Source of the DNA: Lentisphaeraceae bacterium
GTDB lineage: Bacteria; Verrucomicrobiota; Lentisphaeria; Lentisphaerales; Lentisphaeraceae
Direction of reading: 5' to 3'
DNA: 64,000 nt
Assembly (NCBI GenBank): GCA_021232515.1
Contig: JAJPOQ010000041.1
Span: forward strand, 16,249-80,248
Below, piece after piece: positions 1 to 8,384 of this stretch. The position numbers and the translations under genes were made by a program. Under the pieces are notes generated by a model. The model did not search any database, was not told the DNA's origin, and saw only the letters and a list, made by a program, of their open reading frames with translations. Position 1 is the first letter of the stretch. Every line of letters starts with the position of its first letter.

Positions 1-1539
1 GTTATCGGTGGTTACGAGTTTATGTGGGTTCAGCTAGTAGCAATGCTTATGGGTGTAACCATGCTTTGTGCTATTGCTTATGTAACTCTATCAACAGGAG
101 AGTCGCCGTTTAAGTCTCTTAAGACTAAAATAAACCCAGTTCTTGCTTGGGGTTGGTTGATCGCATCTTTACTTGCGAACTTAGTTTGGGTCCTTCCACA
201 GTATTCTCTTGCATACGCCGCAGTTAGTCAAAACCTTATGCCCGAAGCTTTCGCAAATGTCGAAGGCGATACAAGTAAATATGTTGTTTCATTTATTATC
301 TTTTTCGTTGTTACTGGCATAACTCTTTGCTACGGTAAAGAAGGTATCGGTATTAAGATCTATGAATGGACATTGAAGCTTGTTGTAGCTGGTATCGTTC
401 TTGCATTTATGGGTGTTGTTTTTAAACTTGCGACAACTGCAGATGACTTTAATATGGGTGCGGTTATTTCCGGTTTTATCCCAGACTTCGGTATGTGGTT
501 TCGTCCAGCGACTGGCTACAGTGATTTTCTAAATGCACTTGAGCCTCAGGCAAAAGAATACTGGACAAACGTCATTATATCTGAACAGCGTACTCGTCTT
601 ATCGGTGCAGCTTCTGCAGCAGTTGGTATCAACATGACTTTCTTACTTCCTTTCTCTATGCTAAATAAAGGTTGGGGTAAAGACCACCGCGGTCTTGCTA
701 TATTTGACCTTTCAACTGGTATGGTTATTCCTTTCGTTCTCGCAGTATCTTGTGTTGTTATTGCTTCAGCTCACATGTTCCACGGTAAAACTTTTGAAGG
801 TCTTATCTCAGAAAAAGATGGCATCGTTGTTGTCGATGAAACAAACAAAGGTTTCTCAAGCTTCGAGAAGATTATCAAGAAGAGAACAGGTAGTGAATCT
901 CTTGGTGAAGTAGCAGACGGCGAGAAAAAGATTGCTGCTCTACTTATTAATCGTGATACTGGTGCATTTGCAGACTCACTTTCAACTCTTACCTCTAACA
1001 AGAGTTTCGCGAATACAGTATTTGGTATAGGTGTACTAGCCATGGCCCTATCAACTATCTCAATGCTGATGCTTATTTCAGGATTTGTGTTTAGTGAGAT
1101 GTTCGATAAACCACACGGCGGTATTTATCATAAGATCGGTATCTTATGCGGCGGTACAGGTGTTCTATGGCCAGTTTTCTGGAGTGGTGGTTCAAAAGCC
1201 TTTTTAGCCATCGTGACCTCAACCATTGGTTACATATTCTTACCTATTGCCTTCCTAGCTTTCTTCCTCATGATGAACTCTAAAAAGATTCTTGGCGATA
1301 GTCGTCCAGAAGGCGGTAAACGAGTTCTTTGGAACCTACTTATGGGTACATCTCTTTTGATTACTGGTTCTGCAGCAGCTTATACAGCTACTACTAAAAA
1401 GATGGGTGACTTCCCAATCGGAACAGTTGGTCTTATCACTTTTGTTGTCTTGGTTATCGCAGGACAAGTATACATGAATAATAAACATAAAAATGAAGAT
1501 GCTTCAGCTCTGATTGATGGCGAAGAAGCAACTGATTAA
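1..1539 (+). CDS. Nramp-like membrane transporter (5' end outside window)
   Basis: The reading frame is open to base 1, so the true start lies upstream; 512 codons are visible. The protein is almost entirely hydrophobic segments, about ten helices, with a soluble insert at roughly residues 255-315 of the visible part. The opening (GGYEFMWVQLVAMLMG) and the following VTLSTGESPF stretch resemble Nramp-type divalent-metal transporters of planctomycete-like bacteria. The helix-6 region reads GINMTFLLPFSML, where canonical Nramp proteins have MPH, so the metal site is not conserved and the substrate is uncertain. It is the first visible gene of a catabolic operon, 9 bp before the dehydrogenase, and may carry a substrate of that pathway. 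The family call is from memory of the sequence pattern. Confidence 0.6.
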   Translation, partial: VIGGYEFMWVQLVAMLMGVTMLCAIAYVTLSTGESPFKSLKTKINPVLAWGWLIASLLANLVWVLPQYSLAYAAVSQNLMPEAFANVEGDTSKYVVSFIIFFVVTGITLCYGKEGIGIKIYEWTLKLVVAGIVLAFMGVVFKLATTADDFNMGAVISGFIPDFGMWFRPATGYSDFLNALEPQAKEYWTNVIISEQRTRLIGAASAAVGINMTFLLPFSMLNKGWGKDHRGLAIFDLSTGMVIPFVLAVSCVVIASAHMFHGKTFEGLISEKDGIVVVDETNKGFSSFEKIIKKRTGSESLGEVADGEKKIAALLINRDTGAFADSLSTLTSNKSFANTVFGIGVLAMALSTISMLMLISGFVFSEMFDKPHGGIYHKIGILCGGTGVLWPVFWSGGSKAFLAIVTSTIGYIFLPIAFLAFFLMMNSKKILGDSRPEGGKRVLWNLLMGTSLLITGSAAAYTATTKKMGDFPIGTVGLITFVVLVIAGQVYMNNKHKNEDASALIDGEEATD

Positions 1540-1548
1540 GGAATAATT

Positions 1549-2607
1549 ATGTCTGGTAAAATTTTTAAATTTGGCGTAGTTGGCGCCGGGATGATTTCCC
1601 AATTTCACGCAAAAGCATTTGAAGCTATGCCAAATGCAGAGCTCGTTGCTATCTTCGATAGAAATGGCGAAAGAGCTGAAGCCTTTGCGAAAGAAAATAA
1701 TTGTGCGGCTTACGCTGATATAAATGAGTTTGTAGCTCATGATATGGACTTTGTAACTATCTGTACTCCAAGTGGTGCTCACATGGATCCGGCGATAGTT
1801 GCTGCTAATGCTGGTAAGCACGTTATCGTTGAAAAACCGCTAGATGTAACGACTGAAAAAATCGACGCTATGCTTGAAGCATGTGCAAAGAATAACGTTC
1901 AGTTGATCGGTGTACTTCCTCGTCGTTTCAATGAATCAACTAAGATTTTCAAGAAAGCTATCGAAGATGGTCGCTTTGGCAAGATCGTTTTAGCAGATGC
2001 CTATGTTAAGTGGTGGAGAACTCAAGAGTATTACGATAGTGGTGCTTGGAGAGGTACTTGGGCCCTTGACGGTGGTGGTGCTCTTATGAATCAGTCGATA
2101 CACACTATTGACCTTCTTATTCACCTTATGGGTGATGTGAAGAGCGTTTGTGCTTTTGCTGGTCTTGAAGCTCACAAAGACATAGAAGTTGAAGATGTTG
2201 CGGTAGCAATAGTTGAGTTCCAAAATGGTGCTCGCGGTGTTATCCAAGGTTCAACGGCTTGTTGGTCTAAAGAAGGACACCCTGCACAAGTTCAAATCTC
2301 AGGTGATGCAGGTTCTGCATTTATGGTTGACGATAAGTTCAGCGTTTGGGAATTTAAAGACGAGAAGCCAGAAGACGCTCAAGTACTTAAACAGTATGGC
2401 GTTGGTGCAGAAGAGGGTGGTGCAGGAGCTGCAGACCCAAGTGCTATAAGCTTTGAGTGGCACCAAAGAAACTTTGAAGAAGCAATACAAGCTGTCGAAG
2501 AAGGTCGCCCATCTATTACTGGTGGTGTTGAAGGCCGTCGTGCAGTTGAAGTTATTTGCGCAATTTATAAGTCCGCTAAAAACGGCGGCGAAAAAGTTAA
2601 TCTATAG
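1549..2607 (+). CDS. Gfo/Idh/MocA family NAD(P)-dependent oxidoreductase
   Basis: A 352-residue sugar-type dehydrogenase. The N-terminal Rossmann fold shows VVGAGMISQFHAKAF (residues 9-23), a typical dinucleotide loop, and the EKPLD motif (about 95-99) supplies the lysine that usually acts in catalysis. The C-terminal half has DGGGALMNQSIHTIDL, the usual substrate-site stretch with a conserved histidine. Family members oxidise or reduce sugars, inositols or their derivatives, and the substrate cannot be read from sequence. AAGGA precedes the ATG. The gene is followed by a TIM-barrel isomerase and haem dehydrogenase, a common set for oxidative sugar breakdown. Confidence 0.92.
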   Translation: MSGKIFKFGVVGAGMISQFHAKAFEAMPNAELVAIFDRNGERAEAFAKENNCAAYADINEFVAHDMDFVTICTPSGAHMDPAIVAANAGKHVIVEKPLDVTTEKIDAMLEACAKNNVQLIGVLPRRFNESTKIFKKAIEDGRFGKIVLADAYVKWWRTQEYYDSGAWRGTWALDGGGALMNQSIHTIDLLIHLMGDVKSVCAFAGLEAHKDIEVEDVAVAIVEFQNGARGVIQGSTACWSKEGHPAQVQISGDAGSAFMVDDKFSVWEFKDEKPEDAQVLKQYGVGAEEGGAGAADPSAISFEWHQRNFEEAIQAVEEGRPSITGGVEGRRAVEVICAIYKSAKNGGEKVNL

Positions 2608-2634
2608 TTTTTATTTTTTTAGAGAGGAAGAAAA

Positions 2635-3519
2635 ATGTATTTAACAGGTTTTGCCGATGAGGCATCACAAGATTTCGATAAGCAGATTCAAGCGACTAAA
2701 GAACTTGGTTGGAACGCTATCGAGTCAAGAAACATCCAAGGTAAGAATATTCACGACATTTCAGACGAAGAGTTTGAAGTTGTTTGCCAAAAACTAGATG
2801 CTGCAAATATTAAGATCAATTGTTTTGGTTCTGCTATCGGTAACTGGGCTAAGAATATCCTTGATCCATTTGATATAACACTTGCAGAAGTTGAGCGCGC
2901 TATTCCAAGAATGCAGCGTTTAGGAACAAAGCTTATCCGTATCATGAGCTACTCTCGCTGTGAAGGTGAAGAGCAACATGCTGAAGAGCGTTTCAAAAGA
3001 CTTACTGAAGTTGTTAGACTTTTCAAAGCTGCTGGTATTCAGCCTGTTCATGAAAACTGTATGAACTACGGTGGAATGAGCTGGAAGCACACTCTTGAGC
3101 TTATGGACAATGTTCCAGATCTAAAGCTTATCTATGATACAGGCAACAGCCCGTTCATGAAAGACTTTTCTAAAGGCGGCGACGTTTGGCAAGATAGTTG
3201 GGAGTTCTACTCTAAAATCAAACAACATATCGCTTATATTCACATCAAAGATACTCTGAATCCAGTTGATGGCGGTAAGGAAACTTACACTATGCCAGGT
3301 GAAGGTCAGGGCTATGTCAAAGAGATCCTTACAGATCTTAAAGCTGATGGTTATGACGGTGGTATTTCTATTGAGCCACACTTGGCAGCGATATTCCACG
3401 ATCCAGCAGCATTGAATACACCAAATGATAAAAGCTACGGTTTATATGTTGAATATGGCCAGAAGCTTATGAAAATCTTAAAAGACCTTGATTACTCTTA
3501 CGGTCTTTACGAAGGTTAA
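2635..3519 (+). CDS. Sugar phosphate isomerase/epimerase-type TIM barrel protein
   Basis: A 294-residue protein of the xylose-isomerase-like / AP-endonuclease-2 fold. The pattern of metal ligands is visible: VHENC, LIYDTGN, AYIHIKDT and a final SIEPH, giving the E, D, H, E set that binds a divalent metal. Members include xylulose and inosose isomerases, 3-keto-sugar enzymes and epimerases. An AGAGAGGA ribosome site precedes the ATG. It lies 27 bp after the Gfo/Idh dehydrogenase, a frequent pairing in which one enzyme oxidises and the other isomerises the same sugar derivative. The substrate is unknown. Confidence 0.88.
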   Translation: MYLTGFADEASQDFDKQIQATKELGWNAIESRNIQGKNIHDISDEEFEVVCQKLDAANIKINCFGSAIGNWAKNILDPFDITLAEVERAIPRMQRLGTKLIRIMSYSRCEGEEQHAEERFKRLTEVVRLFKAAGIQPVHENCMNYGGMSWKHTLELMDNVPDLKLIYDTGNSPFMKDFSKGGDVWQDSWEFYSKIKQHIAYIHIKDTLNPVDGGKETYTMPGEGQGYVKEILTDLKADGYDGGISIEPHLAAIFHDPAALNTPNDKSYGLYVEYGQKLMKILKDLDYSYGLYEG

Positions 3520-3572
3520 GTCTTAAAAGGTGTTTGTATGGTCGTGTGTGAAATAATATTTGGAGAAGTAAA

Positions 3573-5906
3573 ATGAAAAAGTTGGCGCTTATTTCGTCTT
3601 TAATACTCGGAGCTACAGTATCCGCATCTGCTCAAAGTGGTGACCGTAAAGGTCATAACATGAAAGATGTTATCGCTCCTGAGAAAATCCCTGCAGCTCC
3701 TTTGCTGTCAGCGGAAAAAGCAATTGAGTCAGTGAAGTTGCAAGATGGTTTTGCTCTTGAAGCTGTTGCTTATGAGCCTCATGTATTCAATCCAGTAACT
3801 ATGGTTTTCGATGGCGAAGGTCGTATGTGGGTTTGTGAAATGAATACATATATGCCGAATGTAGATGGCAAGAACGAGGAAGTGAATAAGAACAGCATCT
3901 CTATTTTGGAAGATACCAATGGAGACGGCAAAGTAGATAAGCGCACTGTTTTTCTCGATGATGTTATTTTACCACGTGCTATAGCCTTTGTTAAAGGTGG
4001 AATCCTCTATGCAGATAACAATAGTTTGTTCTTTGCAGAGGTTCTTCCTGGTTTAAAAGCTGGTAAGCGTGAATTAGCTCACAAAGACTATGCTAAAGGC
4101 GGTAGTGTTGAGCATAAGCCAAATACCATGCTCTATGGTATGGATAACTGGTACTACAATGCAAAAAGTTCGAATGCTTACAAAGCTATTCCCCTTGATG
4201 CAGCTTTGCCGGCTAACTCAAAAGAGATTTATAAAAATAAGTACTTTAAACTAGTACTTCGCAAAACAGAAAATCGCGGTCAGTGGGGATTGGCGATGGA
4301 TGACTACGGTAGATTTTACCACAATGGTAATAGCTCAGTAGCTCAAGGTGAGTACCTAAGACCTGGTTCACTTCTTAGAAACCCTGGTTTTATAGTAAAG
4401 ATGGGTGCTAAAGGAATTGGTGGAAATGAAGTTTACCCAATTCGTATGACTCCTGGTATTAACCGTGGATATCTACCAGGTATGCTTCACATGCCTTCTG
4501 GTAAATTGAAGAAGTTTACTGCTGCAAGCGGAAGCATGGTTTACCGTGGCGAGCAGTTTCCTAAAGAATTTTATGGTATGGTTTTAACACCTGAGCCGTC
4601 AGCAAACCTTGTTTCAGCTAGAAAGTTAGTTGAAAAAGAAGGTTCTCTATCTGGTGAAGCGATTTATCCAAAAGCAGAGATCCTTGCATCAACAGATGAA
4701 AGGTTCCGTCCAGTAAATATGTACACGGCGCCAGATGGTTCTATCTACATCTTAGATCTTTATCACGGTATTTTACAGCACCGTGTATTTGTAACTAGTT
4801 ACCTAAGAAAGCAGATTCTTTCTCGTGGACTAGATAAAAATAATAATGACAAAGGCCGTATCTACAGACTTCGCTGGAAAGCGAATAAACTTGGTGCACA
4901 GCCTAAGCTTTCTAGTAAATCAGCAGCAGCTCTTGTTCCTTACCTAGCACATGCAAACGGTTGGTACAGAGACTTTGCTCGTCAGCTCATTGTTCAGAAG
5001 AACGATCAATCTGTAGTTGCAGCAATTAAAACATTGATTGGTTCTTCTAAAGATGATAAAGCTATTGTAAATGCACTTTGGACTCTTCAAGGCCTCGACG
5101 CTGTTAGTTTAGATGCAGTTAAGTCTGCACTTCAAAACGGTGAAACAAAAGCAAAGATAAGTGCCCTAGCAGTTGCAGAGTTCTTACCAGCAACAGAACA
5201 TACAGCATTCGCCGCTGTTTTAGCTAAAGAAGCAGCTTCTGCAAACTATGAGCTAGCTTTACAGGTTGCGCTAACAGCTGGTACAATAAATGATCCTTCC
5301 TCATTTCAAACATTGAAAGTAGTTTTAGATAAATTCAAAGATAAGAAGTTTATCAATGAAGCTGCTATAAGTGGGCTTACTGGTAAGGAAGCGGCTTTCA
5401 AACCTATCGCTGCGACTTTAAAAAGTAAGAAATTTGCTGGGATGTTATCTAGAGTTGGTCAGTCACAGAAAGTGAAGTCTAACTACAATAAACTTTCTAA
5501 GAAAAATAAAGCTATCTTTAAGAAAGGTGAAGAGCTTTTCTACGGTCATGCAAACTGTTTCGGTTGCCACGGACCAGATGCTCAAGGTTTACCAAACATG
5601 GGACCACCTCTTATTAAAAGTGAGTGGGTAACTGGTAGTAAAGAATTACTAGCTAAAGTTATGCTTCACGGCCTTTATGGACCAATCACAGTTGGTGGTA
5701 AGAAGTACAATACTCCTATGCCTATGCCAGGACTTGGTGCTAACCCTATGTTTAAAGATAAAGACCTTGCGGCCATCGCAACATTTATCAGAAATCACTT
5801 CGGAAACAAAGCTAGTGTTGTTACAGAAGCAGATTTCAAAAAAGTAAGAGCTGCAACAAAATCACAAGCTGGACCTTATAAACCAGCAACACTTGAGGGG
5901 AAATAA
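3573..5906 (+). CDS. Secreted PVC-type haem-binding dehydrogenase (beta-propeller plus cytochrome c)
   Basis: A 777-residue exported protein. A signal peptide (MKKLALISSLILGATVSASA) is followed by a membrane-bound-dehydrogenase/propeller domain (about 45-430), a helical HEAT-like region (about 440-620), and a C-terminal cytochrome c domain with CFGCHG (CxxCH; the His is the axial ligand) and a distal MPMPGLG that could give the methionine ligand. This architecture is typical of Planctomycetota, Verrucomicrobiota and Lentisphaerota, where it is thought to pass electrons from periplasmic sugar oxidation. It stands in an operon with a dehydrogenase, isomerase and DUF1080 lipoprotein. The reaction has not been established from sequence. 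Confidence 0.85.
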   Translation: MKKLALISSLILGATVSASAQSGDRKGHNMKDVIAPEKIPAAPLLSAEKAIESVKLQDGFALEAVAYEPHVFNPVTMVFDGEGRMWVCEMNTYMPNVDGKNEEVNKNSISILEDTNGDGKVDKRTVFLDDVILPRAIAFVKGGILYADNNSLFFAEVLPGLKAGKRELAHKDYAKGGSVEHKPNTMLYGMDNWYYNAKSSNAYKAIPLDAALPANSKEIYKNKYFKLVLRKTENRGQWGLAMDDYGRFYHNGNSSVAQGEYLRPGSLLRNPGFIVKMGAKGIGGNEVYPIRMTPGINRGYLPGMLHMPSGKLKKFTAASGSMVYRGEQFPKEFYGMVLTPEPSANLVSARKLVEKEGSLSGEAIYPKAEILASTDERFRPVNMYTAPDGSIYILDLYHGILQHRVFVTSYLRKQILSRGLDKNNNDKGRIYRLRWKANKLGAQPKLSSKSAAALVPYLAHANGWYRDFARQLIVQKNDQSVVAAIKTLIGSSKDDKAIVNALWTLQGLDAVSLDAVKSALQNGETKAKISALAVAEFLPATEHTAFAAVLAKEAASANYELALQVALTAGTINDPSSFQTLKVVLDKFKDKKFINEAAISGLTGKEAAFKPIAATLKSKKFAGMLSRVGQSQKVKSNYNKLSKKNKAIFKKGEELFYGHANCFGCHGPDAQGLPNMGPPLIKSEWVTGSKELLAKVMLHGLYGPITVGGKKYNTPMPMPGLGANPMFKDKDLAAIATFIRNHFGNKASVVTEADFKKVRAATKSQAGPYKPATLEGK

Positions 5907-5907
5907 T

Positions 5908-6564
5908 ATGAAGAACTTACTATTGCTTTTAGCTGTAGCTTTTTTTGCAGGCTGTTCTACAACCTATGTTGATGAAGCTGGTAATACTTATGCAGATTGG
6001 AATTCTTTAGATAAGGCTGAGCTTTTTGAACAAAAGGGCGGTAAAGCTGTTTATGAGATCAAAGATGGTGTTATCATCGGTAAAACTAGACCGAAGACAG
6101 GAAACAGTTTTCTTGCTACTAAGAAAATTTATGCAGATTTCGAAATGGAGTTTGAGTTCAAAGTTGACCCAAAACTTAACTCAGGCGTTCAGTTCCGCAG
6201 TAACCAAAAACCATCTAAAGACGGCAATGGTCGTGTTTGGGGTTATCAGTCAGAAATAGACCCATCATCTCGTGCTTGGAGTGCTGGTGTTTTTGAAGAA
6301 GCTGGTCGCGGTTGGTTGAATCCACTTAAAGATAATCCTGCAGCTCAAAAGGCATTTAGGCAAAATGAGTGGAATAAGGTTAGAATTTTAGCAATTGGTA
6401 ACCATATTCGCACTTGGATTAACGGCGTGCCTGCTGCCGACCTTAAAGATGATAAGACTACTAAAGGTTTTATAGCTTTCCAGGTTCACAGTGTTAGGTA
6501 CCCAGAAGAAAGACTGGTTATGTGGCGCAATGCTCGTGTCAGAGAAATAGCGAAAGCCAAATAA
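5908..6564 (+). CDS. DUF1080 (3-keto-disaccharide hydrolase-like) lipoprotein
   Basis: A 218-residue lipoprotein. MKNLLLLLAVAFFAGC ends in a lipobox (FAGC), so it should be anchored in a membrane facing the periplasm. The rest is one concanavalin-like jelly-roll domain of the DUF1080 family, with NSGVQFRS, ARVWGYQSEID-like and KVRILAIGNHIRTWING strands. The family includes 3-keto-glycoside hydrolases. ATG at 5908 is chosen over a TTG at 5893 because GAGGGG sits just upstream and only the later start begins with the signal sequence. It starts 1 bp after the haem dehydrogenase stop, which implies translational coupling. Confidence 0.87.
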   Translation: MKNLLLLLAVAFFAGCSTTYVDEAGNTYADWNSLDKAELFEQKGGKAVYEIKDGVIIGKTRPKTGNSFLATKKIYADFEMEFEFKVDPKLNSGVQFRSNQKPSKDGNGRVWGYQSEIDPSSRAWSAGVFEEAGRGWLNPLKDNPAAQKAFRQNEWNKVRILAIGNHIRTWINGVPAADLKDDKTTKGFIAFQVHSVRYPEERLVMWRNARVREIAKAK

Positions 6565-6587
6565 CCAATTGTGAATTGAGGTGAATT

Positions 6588-7595
6588 ATGGGTGTAACTG
6601 ATAGAGTTAAAAACTGGATAAGCAAAGATATCCGCGATGGTGTTTACCCGCCTGGTTCAAAACTGCCAACGCGTATGACGATGATGAACAAGTACAATAT
6701 TGCTCGTGCATCTATCGACAAAGTTATCCGTCAGCTAGTTGAAGAAGGTTTACTTTCCTCAACTCAAGGTTCAGGTACCTATGTGTTAGATACCCGTAAT
6801 TCTGAACCACATCTTTACATAGTGTTAAACACAGAGAAAGAGTGTGATGAAGTAAATACTTTTCACTCAAAACTTTCTCTGATGTTGACGAATGTGTCAC
6901 AGAACATGAAGCACACGATCGTCGGTAGTAAGGACTTTGAGAAAAGCTTTAGTGAAGTTTTGCAAAATGACCGCAGTCGAGTTATTTGGAGTCGTCCTTC
7001 AATAAAGTCATACGGTTATATCGCCAGTCTTTATAAGGCGGCTATCCCGCAAATACTGATCAATCGTCCAATACCAGCCTATAACTTTGTAACAACAGAC
7101 ACAAATAAAGCCATTCGTTCTGTTTTTGAGCACATTAAAGCAGAAAATGACAAGGCGCGTATGGGGCTTTTAGTTCCTGAACTTGACCTAGAAGAATCCT
7201 TTCTTGCTGAACGTGAAGTTTATTTCCATCAGATGATTTATGAGTACGGTTTTTCTCTTGCCTATATGGGAAGAAGTGGCGACAAGTCTACGAAAGAAAT
7301 GTTACCGCACATCCGTGCTGCTTTAGATAAGATCTCAGAGATGGATTATCTCTTTGTTCCTGACTTTTATATGGTGCCGTTCGTTATGACTTTAGCCGAT
7401 GAACGCGGCATAGTTATAGGTCGTGACCTTAAGTTGATTACGATTGACTGGAATGAAGATGAAAGAGCTTCTGGTATTATCTGTATTCGTCAAGAATGGG
7501 ACGCGATGTTCCAAAAAGCTTTAAGCTGGGCTCAAGCAGAGACTGTTGATAAGATACAAGAGTTTGTGACTCCTGAAGTTCAGGTGAAGTCTTAG
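6588..7595 (+). CDS. GntR-family transcriptional regulator with LacI-like ligand domain
   Basis: A 335-residue regulator. The N-terminal winged helix (residues 1-70) has the GntR pattern: IRDGVYPPGSKLPT, then NIARASIDKVIRQLVEEG and STQGSGTYV. The remainder resembles a periplasmic-binding-protein/LacI sugar sensor. It is the last gene of the operon and lies 23 bp after the DUF1080 lipoprotein, which suggests it controls this catabolic cluster in response to the sugar or an intermediate. A strong hairpin terminator follows. The effector is unknown. Confidence 0.88.
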   Translation: MGVTDRVKNWISKDIRDGVYPPGSKLPTRMTMMNKYNIARASIDKVIRQLVEEGLLSSTQGSGTYVLDTRNSEPHLYIVLNTEKECDEVNTFHSKLSLMLTNVSQNMKHTIVGSKDFEKSFSEVLQNDRSRVIWSRPSIKSYGYIASLYKAAIPQILINRPIPAYNFVTTDTNKAIRSVFEHIKAENDKARMGLLVPELDLEESFLAEREVYFHQMIYEYGFSLAYMGRSGDKSTKEMLPHIRAALDKISEMDYLFVPDFYMVPFVMTLADERGIVIGRDLKLITIDWNEDERASGIICIRQEWDAMFQKALSWAQAETVDKIQEFVTPEVQVKS

Positions 7596-7621
7596 TATTT
7601 TAAAAAATCTATAGATTATTT

Positions 7622-7650
7622 AGGCGACTTCGAAAGAGGTCGCCTTTTTA
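7622..7650. terminator. Rho-independent terminator after the GntR operon
   Basis: A 9-bp stem (AGGCGACTT / AGGTCGCCT with one mismatch) closes a six-base loop and is followed by TTTTTATT on the + strand. It ends the (+) operon just before the convergent pseudopilin gene. Confidence 0.85.
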
Positions 7651-8292
7651 TTGTTCGGGATCGAAAAATGTATGATCATCACTCCCGCCAGGAATGAGGT
7701 ACTTATAGCTTCTAGCTTTACCGCTAAGATCGAGGTGAGTGACTACAGCCTTTTTTAGATGTCTAGCGATATTACTCGCAGCGTCTTCTTCAACCAACTT
7801 AGTAACTGTCAATGCAGAGCTCCAGCTAGATCGTATAGTTTTATAAGAATCCATCAGCATCATCGTTTCCGACGCAGTTGCTTGTAAGGTATTTTTCTGT
7901 GGCCCCCAGACATCTCCAGTGATATGAGAGTTCATCGCGATTGTTGACTCCCAGTTATTTTGGACATCTTCACGAGTCGGACAGTATTGGACTTCAGCTG
8001 GTCCAAATAAATCTACGTTTCCTTGATTGAGATAGTGTGGAACTAGTCGATTATGCCAAAAGACACGACCGCCAACACGACCTTCATACGGAATAGCATC
8101 ATCTAAAGGAGCAAAGCCCTTATTGTCTTGGATATAGGAGGCAGTCGCAAAGCCTACTTGACGTTGATTGCTCAGACAGACTGTTTGTGTCGCTTTCTCG
8201 CGAGCTTGGCTGAGGGATGGCAGCAGAATACTGGCTAAAATACCTATGATAGAAATGACAACGAGCAGCTCAATCAGTGTAAATTTTTTCAT
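7648..8292 (-). CDS. Type II pseudopilin-like protein with prepilin N-terminal methylation domain
   Basis: A 214-residue protein starting [17 protein letters not shown], the class III prepilin leader and hydrophobic spike, with the conserved glutamate at +5 of the mature protein. The rest is a small globular domain with several cysteines and HxD-type motifs, as in the many pseudopilin-like proteins of Lentisphaerota and Planctomycetota. The residue before the Phe is Lys, not the Gly usually required by prepilin peptidase. ATG at 8292 is preferred over 8301 because GGA lies about 8 bases upstream of it. No pilus or secretion genes are adjacent, so its role is unknown. Confidence 0.82.
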   Translation of the reverse strand: MKKFTLIELLVVISIIGILASILLPSLSQAREKATQTVCLSNQRQVGFATASYIQDNKGFAPLDDAIPYEGRVGGRVFWHNRLVPHYLNQGNVDLFGPAEVQYCPTREDVQNNWESTIAMNSHITGDVWGPQKNTLQATASETMMLMDSYKTIRSSWSSALTVTKLVEEDAASNIARHLKKAVVTHLDLSGKARSYKYLIPGGSDDHTFFDPEQ

Positions 8293-8384
8293 AAATAGCA
8301 TCCGTAATTGATATAGATTTACCTAAACACTCCCATAGTTTTGAAAACCTAACATGTTTTATGAGCGTTTATCTAAAAATAATT

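Noticed and set aside
771..1043. Antisense frames inside the transporter and other genes.
   Set aside because: They lie wholly within strongly supported genes on the other strand and have no similarity or ribosome sites.
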